Source: an uncultured Haemophilus sp. (GTDB lineage Bacteria; Pseudomonadota; Gammaproteobacteria; Enterobacterales; Pasteurellaceae). From it: DNA of 5,498 nt. The position numbers and the translations under genes were made by a program. The stretch spans positions 1 through 5,498 of the forward strand of contig NZ_CALJRX010000329.1 of assembly GCF_937976265.1 (NCBI RefSeq), read 5' to 3'. The notes beneath the pieces are model-generated. The model made no database searches, was not told the DNA's origin, and was given only the letters and a program-made list of their open reading frames with translations. Positions 1-2,987 of the stretch are shown here, in pieces. The first letter of the stretch is position 1. Each line of letters begins with the position of its first letter.

Positions 1-274
1 ACTCTAAAGCAGGTCTTTTGAGAGGCAAGTCAGTCTTAATATTCGCAAATTTTTGGTTTGCTACTGCGGTTTGGAGGAGTTGATAGAGTGGGTTTGAAGG
101 TTTTAAATTAGTATACAAGAGAAGTGGCTTCTGCTCTGGAATTTGCATTTCATGGGTAGTAATTCCAAAGTAAAGTTTTAAAAATTCTTCATAGCTTAAG
201 GTTTGCTCTTGAGCAAAACTCGTCCCAATACAGAGAAAAAACATCAGAAAAGTCAGAATTCCTTTTTTGAACAT
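1..274 (-). CDS. Exported protein of unknown function, N-terminal 91 codons (runs off left edge)
   Basis: The minus strand is open from the ATG at 274 to the window edge, with no stop in any code. The product begins with a classic Sec signal peptide: two lysines after MF, a hydrophobic core (residues about 5-17) and a likely cut after GTSFA, before QEQ. The mature part holds SYEEFLKLYFG and then a stretch of the form YTNLKPSNPLYQLLQTA followed by FANIKTDLPLKRPALE. That spacing (aromatic-x-N/D, then a helix, then an F...P...R-P-A-type end) faintly resembles a surface-layer homology repeat, but the match is by eye and weak. The start is supported by the signal peptide and by a good promoter ending 32 bases upstream; no strong Shine-Dalgarno is visible. 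It probably belongs to the AT-rich foreign genome that supplies the left part of the window. I do not recognise the family with confidence. Confidence 0.6.
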   Translation of the reverse strand, partial: MFKKGILTFLMFFLCIGTSFAQEQTLSYEEFLKLYFGITTHEMQIPEQKPLLLYTNLKPSNPLYQLLQTAVANQKFANIKTDLPLKRPALE

Positions 275-305
275 ATGTATTCAGAGAGATAAAAAAACTG
301 AAAAT

Positions 306-333
306 ACTATACGTATCAGATTCTTTTTTTCAA
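306..333 (-). promoter_or_regulatory. Sigma70-like promoter for the exported-protein gene
   Basis: On the minus strand, TTGAAA (333-328) and TATAGT (311-306) are separated by 16 bases. Transcription would start near 299, giving a 5' UTR of about 25 bases before the ATG at 274. The same hexamers and spacing occur in front of the murA start at 647, which supports both. It lies just downstream of the small-RNA terminator, so the gene has its own promoter. Confidence 0.5.
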
Positions 334-337
334 GTAT

Positions 338-528
338 CAAAAAAAACCAGTGCTATCACTGGTTAAAAAATTTTCATTACTTACCTTTCCTCAAGAGAGA
401 ATTTTTAAGTGTTAAAGTGCTGTTTTGCTTAAAACAAGCGATGTTTTATTTTTGTTTTTGCTCTTGAGAATAAATGAAAAGTAAGATGAAGAGAATTTTT
501 ATCGCTAGACTTTTTTGCTCTAACGATA
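338..528 (-). ncRNA. Candidate structured small RNA (~190 nt), family not recognised
   Basis: A minus-strand transcription unit with no convincing ORF: promoter at 562-534, predicted start near 528-526, terminator at 364-339. The 5' end would be a 10-bp hairpin, TATCGTTAGA (528-519) with TCTAGCGATA (509-500), around a 9-base loop. One pair is G-U on the minus strand but a C/A mismatch on the plus strand, which argues that the minus strand is the functional RNA. A second, long-range helix can form between CTCAAGAG (468-461) and CTCTTGAG (397-390), enclosing a small hairpin at 436-421 (TGTTTT/AAAACA). A polypurine AGGAAAGG follows near 393-386, but the ATG after it opens only four codons. The layout does not match 6S RNA, tmRNA, SRP RNA or RNase P as I know them. 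It could instead be a 5' leader or attenuator for the gene at 274. Seen: promoter, stems, terminator. Inferred: that it is an independent RNA. Confidence 0.35.
339..364 (-). terminator. Factor-independent terminator, minus strand
   Basis: Perfect 8-bp inverted repeat, AACCAGTG (345-352) and CACTGGTT (357-364), with a 4-base loop. On the minus strand the stem runs into eight consecutive T's (complement of the A's at 339-346, the last two shared with the stem). On the plus strand the stem is followed by A's before four T's, so termination should be mainly leftward. No sizeable gene lies upstream on the minus strand, so it probably ends a small RNA or an aborted leader transcript. Confidence 0.6.
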
Positions 529-533
529 GAATA

Positions 534-562
534 AGTATAGTCAGTAAAGTGAAAATTTGCAA
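534..562 (-). promoter_or_regulatory. Sigma70-like promoter of the candidate small RNA
   Basis: On the minus strand, TTGCAA (562-557) and TATACT (539-534) are separated by 17 bases, close to consensus. The predicted start is at the first bases of the 10-bp hairpin (528-500). It is divergent from the murA promoter, with 24 bases between the two -35 elements. Confidence 0.45.
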
Positions 563-586
563 ATCTTTTATCAGATTTTTTTTCTC

Positions 587-614
587 TTGAAAGAGCAATC
601 CACAATCCTATAGT
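587..614 (+). promoter_or_regulatory. Sigma70-like promoter for the foreign murA 5' end
   Basis: TTGAAA (587-592), 16-base spacer, TATAGT (609-614). The expected start near 621 gives a short 5' UTR of about 26 bases before the ATG at 647. The hexamers and spacing are identical to the promoter of the minus-strand gene at 274. This supports the ATG at 647, rather than the TTG at 740, as the natural start of the left-hand murA. Confidence 0.5.
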
Positions 615-646
615 AAAAGGCGATTTTACATCATATTAGTAAAGAA

Positions 647-739
647 ATGTTTAAAATTTCTTATTCCCCAAATCTTAAAGGAGAAGTTGTTATCTCATGA
701 AGTAAAAATGCTGCACTTCCTATTCTTTTTGCTGCAATT
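647..739 (+). CDS. murA: MurA N-terminus from a different, probably UGA=Gly, genome; in-frame TGA at 698-700
   Basis: From the ATG at 647 the frame reads MFKISYSPNLKGEVVIS, then TGA, then SKNAALPILFAAIL, and runs without frameshift into the Haemophilus murA body. It aligns with the MurA start (E. coli MDKFRVQG...LQGEVTISGAKNAALPI). The TGA sits exactly on the invariant glycine, next to the UDP-GlcNAc/PEP-site Lys-Asn pair (Lys22-Asn23 in E. coli; codons 20-21 here, 704-709). Under the Absconditabacteria/Gracilibacteria code (UGA=Gly) the motif is intact. Under the standard code it is a stop. The first 17 residues and the CTT/CCT codons differ from Haemophilus MurA as I remember it (MEKFRVYG..., TTA/CCA-rich). 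With the part from 740 on, the frame is 423 codons, the normal MurA length. Alternatives are a nonsense mutation in a diverged murA or a sequencing error; neither explains the foreign N-terminus. Confidence 0.65.
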
Positions 740-745
740 TTGGCA
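701..745 (+). other. Probable junction between two genomes inside conserved murA sequence
   Basis: Left of about 700 the sequence is AT-rich, has no uptake sequences and carries the in-frame TGA. Right of about 745 it is clearly Haemophilus murA. The reading frame continues unbroken through SKNAALPILFAAILATEP, one of the most conserved MurA stretches, where two unrelated murA genes could share a run of identical bases. The exact breakpoint cannot be placed from one sequence. Codon choice (CTT CCT ATT CTT before, TTA-rich after) suggests roughly 725-745. Confidence 0.6.
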
Positions 746-1918
746 ACTGAGCCGGTTAAATTAACAAATGTACCGGAACTCAAAGATATCGATACTACCT
801 TAAAAATCTTACGTAAACTTGGCGTGGTGGCAGAGCGTGATATTGAAGGTGCAGTATTATTAGATTGTTCTAAAATTGATCACTTCGTTGCGCCGTATGA
901 ATTAGTAAAAACCATGCGTGCCTCTATTTGGGCATTAGCACCGTTGGTGGCTCGTTTTAACCAAGGTCAAGTTTCTTTACCAGGTGGTTGTTCAATTGGT
1001 GCACGTCCGGTTGATCTTCACATTAGTGGCTTAGAAAAACTCGGTGCAACAATTGAGCTTGACGAAGGTTATGTAAAAGCGGTTGTTGCTGATCGTCTTG
1101 TAGGTACGCGTATTGTGATGGAAAAAGTGAGCGTTGGTGCGACTTTATCTATCATGATGGCTGCAACGCTTGCAAAAGGTACAACAATCATTGAAAACGC
1201 TGCTCGCGAGCCAGAAATTGTTGATACTGCAGATTTCCTCAACAAAATGGGCGCGAAAATTACAGGTGCAGGTACAGATCATATTGTGGTTGAAGGTGTT
1301 GATCGCTTAACTGGCTGCGAGCACAGCATTGTGCCAGATCGTATTGAAACCGGCACATTCTTAATTGCGGGTGCCATTTCTGGTGGTCGTGTAGTATGTA
1401 AAAATACCAAAGCGGATACTATGGATGCGGTGATTGATAAATTGCGCGAAGCAGGTGCTCAAGTGGATGTTACCGAAGACACCATTACCTTGGATATGTT
1501 TGGTAATCGCCCGAAAGCTGTCAATATTCGTACTGCACCACACCCAGGTTTTCCAACAGATATGCAAGCACAGTTCACCTTATTAAACATGGTGGCAGAA
1601 GGCACCAGTATCATTACCGAAACCATCTTTGAAAACCGCTTTATGCACATTCCAGAATTAATTCGTATGGGCGGTAAAGCTGAAATTGAAGGTAACACGG
1701 CAGTTTGTCACGGTGTTGAGCGTCTTTCTGGTGCAGAAGTGATGGCAACAGATTTACGTGCATCAATCAGTCTAGTGTTAGCGGGATGTATCGCAAGTGG
1801 TGAAACCATTGTTGATCGTATTTATCACATCGATCGTGGTTATGAACACGTTGAAGATAAACTTCGTTGTTTAGGTGCGAAGATTGAACGTTTCTCTGAA
1901 AAGAGCGAAGAAGTTTAA
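740..1918 (+). CDS. murA: UDP-N-acetylglucosamine 1-carboxyvinyltransferase (MurA), Haemophilus body lacking its own N-terminus
   Basis: MurA transfers enolpyruvate from PEP to UDP-GlcNAc, the first committed cytoplasmic step of peptidoglycan synthesis and the fosfomycin target. The sequence is typical Pasteurellaceae MurA. VSLPGGCSIGARPVDLH holds the catalytic, fosfomycin-binding cysteine, FPTDMQAQFTLLN the catalytic aspartate, and RIYHIDRGYEHVEDKL the C-terminal arginine region. Counted from the ATG at 647 these fall exactly at Cys115 and Asp305, the E. coli numbers. The TTG at 740 is merely the first start-like codon after the TGA. A protein begun there (392 aa) lacks about 31 residues, including the Lys-Asn pair of the active site, has no Shine-Dalgarno, and would not be expected to work. 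The gene in the real Haemophilus chromosome presumably has a normal start not present here. It ends 12 bases before a terminator shared with convergent yggS. Confidence 0.9.
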   Translation: MATEPVKLTNVPELKDIDTTLKILRKLGVVAERDIEGAVLLDCSKIDHFVAPYELVKTMRASIWALAPLVARFNQGQVSLPGGCSIGARPVDLHISGLEKLGATIELDEGYVKAVVADRLVGTRIVMEKVSVGATLSIMMAATLAKGTTIIENAAREPEIVDTADFLNKMGAKITGAGTDHIVVEGVDRLTGCEHSIVPDRIETGTFLIAGAISGGRVVCKNTKADTMDAVIDKLREAGAQVDVTEDTITLDMFGNRPKAVNIRTAPHPGFPTDMQAQFTLLNMVAEGTSIITETIFENRFMHIPELIRMGGKAEIEGNTAVCHGVERLSGAEVMATDLRASISLVLAGCIASGETIVDRIYHIDRGYEHVEDKLRCLGAKIERFSEKSEEV

Positions 1919-1930
1919 TGAAATCCAGAT

Positions 1931-1960
1931 AAAAAAGCGGTCAATTTTGACCGCTTTTTT
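1931..1960. terminator. Bidirectional terminator between murA and yggS, with uptake-sequence-like core
   Basis: A 30-base near-perfect palindrome: a run of six A's, then GCGGTCAA, a TT centre, TTGACCGC and six T's. It makes a GC-rich hairpin followed by a T tract on both strands, serving convergent murA (ends 1918) and yggS (ends 1973). The arms AAAAGCGGTCA are close to the Pasteurellaceae uptake sequences (AAGTGCGGTCA of the Hin type, ACAAGCGGTCA of the Apl type) but match neither exactly. Confidence 0.85.
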
Positions 1961-1972
1961 ATTTTCTATTCA

Positions 1973-2677
1973 TTATTTTTTCGAATAATCTCTCGCCCCA
2001 AAAATGGCTGTACCAATACGCACCATCGTTGAACCGCATTTTATGGCACTTTGCATATCATCGGTCATTCCCATAGAAAGGGTATCAATTTGTTGATGAG
2101 GCAAGGCAGCTTTAAGTTGCTCAAATAATTGTTTCATTTGGTTAAAAGTCGCTTCTTGTTCAGCAACATTATCTGTTGGTGCAGGGATCGCCATTAATCC
2201 ACGCAAACGTAAGTGCGGTAGATTTTCAATGTGTTTTGCAAGCTCAATCATTTCACTCGGTTGAATACCTGATTTACTCGCTTCATCACTGATATTAATT
2301 TGAATTAAAACGTTCAAAGGCGCTTTATTGGCAGGGCGTTGTTCATTTAAACGATCGGCAATTTTGGCACGTTCTAACGTTTGCATCCAATCGAAATGTT
2401 CTGCTACGAGACGGGTTTTATTAGATTGCAATGGACCAATAAAATGCCATTCAAGTTGAATATTCTGTGCTTCAAAATACTGAATTTTATCTACACCTTC
2501 TTGAACATAGTTTTCCCCAAATGCTTTTTGTCCGGCTTGGTAAGCTTCTAAAATCGCTTCATTGGGTTTGGTTTTAGAAACGGCTAATAAAGTAACCGCA
2601 CTTTCAGGACGATGAACAAGTTGAGTGGAGGCTTGGATTTTTTGATGGATGGTTTCGAGTGCTTGTTGAATTGTCAT
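1973..2677 (-). CDS. yggS: YggS/PLPBP-family pyridoxal 5'-phosphate homeostasis protein
   Basis: A 234-residue protein, the same length as E. coli YggS. It is a single-domain cytoplasmic fold-type III (alanine racemase-like) barrel that binds PLP but has no known enzymatic reaction; family loss disturbs vitamin B6, amino-acid and keto-acid balance. Visible signatures in order: LLAVSKTKP with the PLP-Schiff-base lysine at residue 35 (Lys36 in E. coli), FGENYVQEGVDKI, WHFIGPLQSNK, VLIQINISDEASKSGI, LRGLMAIPAP, LSMGMTDDMQSAIKCGSTMVRIGTAIFGAR (phosphate-binding end, split here only by reading). I chose the ATG at 2677 because AGGAAAGG (2689-2682) sits just upstream and the protein then has family length. 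An in-frame TTG at 2695 would add six residues lying on that ribosome site. It converges on murA and diverges from the thr operon, with two uptake sequences inside it. Confidence 0.93.
   Translation of the reverse strand: MTIQQALETIHQKIQASTQLVHRPESAVTLLAVSKTKPNEAILEAYQAGQKAFGENYVQEGVDKIQYFEAQNIQLEWHFIGPLQSNKTRLVAEHFDWMQTLERAKIADRLNEQRPANKAPLNVLIQINISDEASKSGIQPSEMIELAKHIENLPHLRLRGLMAIPAPTDNVAEQEATFNQMKQLFEQLKAALPHQQIDTLSMGMTDDMQSAIKCGSTMVRIGTAIFGARDYSKK
2211..2219 (+). repeat. Haemophilus-type DNA uptake sequence (in yggS)
   Basis: Exact 9-base core AAGTGCGGT followed by AGATTTT, matching the AT-rich extension of the Hin-type signal. It is recognised by the competence DNA-uptake machinery of Haemophilus and close relatives. 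It lies in yggS on the non-coding strand, where the complement encodes part of LPHLRL. Confidence 0.85.
2595..2603 (-). repeat. Haemophilus-type DNA uptake sequence (in yggS)
   Basis: Complement ACCGCACTT of the exact core. In the yggS reading direction AAGTGCGGT spans codons for S-A-V near the PLP lysine region (ESAVTLLAVSK). Confidence 0.8.
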
Positions 2678-2710
2678 AATTCCTTTCCTGACCAATGTGA
2701 AACTCTCTTC

Positions 2711-2739
2711 ATTCTACACCAAAGCGATGATTTTTAGAA
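2711..2739 (-). promoter_or_regulatory. Possible yggS promoter
   Basis: On the minus strand TTCTAA (2739-2734) and TAGAAT (2716-2711) are 17 bases apart, with a start expected about 30 bases upstream of the yggS ATG. The -10 is good and the -35 is poor, so this is a position-based suggestion. Confidence 0.3.
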
Positions 2740-2766
2740 AAAATCTTCATTTTTTTGATTTTGTGT

Positions 2767-2795
2767 TTGACAAGCTCACGCTTTTTCGGTATTTC
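2767..2795 (+). promoter_or_regulatory. Threonine operon promoter
   Basis: Consensus -35 TTGACA at 2767-2772. A 17-base spacing points to TATTTC (2790-2795) as the -10; TTCTAA at 2793-2798 with a 20-base spacer is a weaker alternative. It lies about 30 bases upstream of the thrL ATG and diverges from yggS. The -35 is clear, the -10 less so. Confidence 0.5.
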
Positions 2796-2827
2796 TAAAC
2801 ACATCTTTTTTTCAAGGTTAAAACACA

Positions 2828-2899
2828 ATGAAAAATAACCGCACTTTCACGATTACCACCATTATTATGACCATTACGACAATTAATGGGGCGGGTTAG
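2828..2899 (+). CDS. thrL: thr operon leader peptide (attenuator peptide)
   Basis: A 23-residue peptide whose translation senses threonyl- and isoleucyl-tRNA supply. Reading from the ATG it contains 7 Thr (residues 6, 8, 10, 11, 15, 17, 18) and 5 Ile (9, 12, 13, 16, 19), so about half its codons are regulatory. It ends in NGAG, the same four residues as E. coli ThrL. An AAGG (2814-2817) 10 bases before the ATG can serve as ribosome site. It sits between a TTGACA promoter and a terminator stem, 88 bases ahead of thrA, the classical arrangement. Stalling in the Thr/Ile run would leave the 2891-2897 segment free to form the antiterminator. Codons 4-7 overlap a DNA uptake sequence. The identification is by composition, ending and position, and is strong despite the short length. 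Confidence 0.9.
   Translation: MKNNRTFTITTIIMTITTINGAG
2838..2846 (-). repeat. Haemophilus-type DNA uptake sequence (inside thrL)
   Basis: ACCGCACTT, the complement of the exact 9-base core, lies in the thrL reading frame as part of codons for N-R-T-F. It supplies the first threonine codon (ACT) of the leader peptide. Confidence 0.8.
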
Positions 2900-2929
2900 T
2901 GCGTAGCAAACAGGATCAAGAAAACCCGC
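2891..2929 (+). promoter_or_regulatory. thr attenuator antiterminator pairing
   Basis: GCGGGTT (2891-2897), covering the last codons of thrL, is exactly complementary to AACCCGC (2923-2929), the left arm of the terminator. A ribosome stalled upstream at Thr/Ile codons leaves this pairing free and prevents the terminator; a ribosome reaching the thrL stop (2897-2899) covers it and lets the terminator form. E. coli thr has the same overlap of GCGGGCT with the thrL end. Confidence 0.75.
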
Positions 2930-2952
2930 ATTCAGTCTAGTGCGGGTTTTTT
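2921..2952 (+). terminator. thr operon attenuator (factor-independent terminator)
   Basis: Perfect 10-bp stem AAAACCCGCA (2921-2930) and TGCGGGTTTT (2941-2950), 10-base loop, T run 2947-2952. It lies between thrL and thrA and terminates transcription when charged tRNA-Thr and tRNA-Ile are plentiful. Confidence 0.9.
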
Positions 2953-2987
2953 AGTATTTAAAAATCACAACATCTGAGGATATTATC

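Noticed and set aside
363..377. Minus-strand four-codon ORF (ATG-AAA-ATT-TTT-TAA) after an AGGAAAGG, possibly an attenuation leader
   Set aside because: It is too short to sense anything by ribosome stalling as far as I can tell, and the gene downstream has its own promoter. It is kept only as a remark on the small-RNA candidate.
267..467. Plus-strand 66-codon reading frame
   Set aside because: It overlaps the signal-peptide gene start and the terminator hairpin on the other strand, has low-complexity Phe/Lys/Cys-rich content, no ribosome site, and no family resemblance.
474..590. Plus-strand 38-codon basic peptide starting MKSKMKRIF, ending in TGA at 588
   Set aside because: Its stop overlaps the murA -35 element and its body overlaps the opposite-strand promoter and hairpin. 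Reading the TGA as Gly would run it across murA in another frame. It is probably chance in AT-rich DNA.
698..700. TGA as a selenocysteine or tryptophan codon
   Set aside because: The position is glycine throughout MurA, no SECIS-like hairpin is evident just downstream, and UGA=Trp would place tryptophan in a tight glycine turn. UGA=Gly fits without special pleading.
740..742. TTG at 740 as the true murA start
   Set aside because: It has no Shine-Dalgarno site, and a start here would remove the N-terminal strand and the active-site Lys-Asn pair. The frame continues upstream with clear MurA similarity to an ATG at 647.
2678..2695. Upstream TTG start for yggS (six extra residues)
   Set aside because: The extra codons lie on the AGGAAAGG ribosome site for the ATG at 2677, and the ATG gives the usual 234-residue length.
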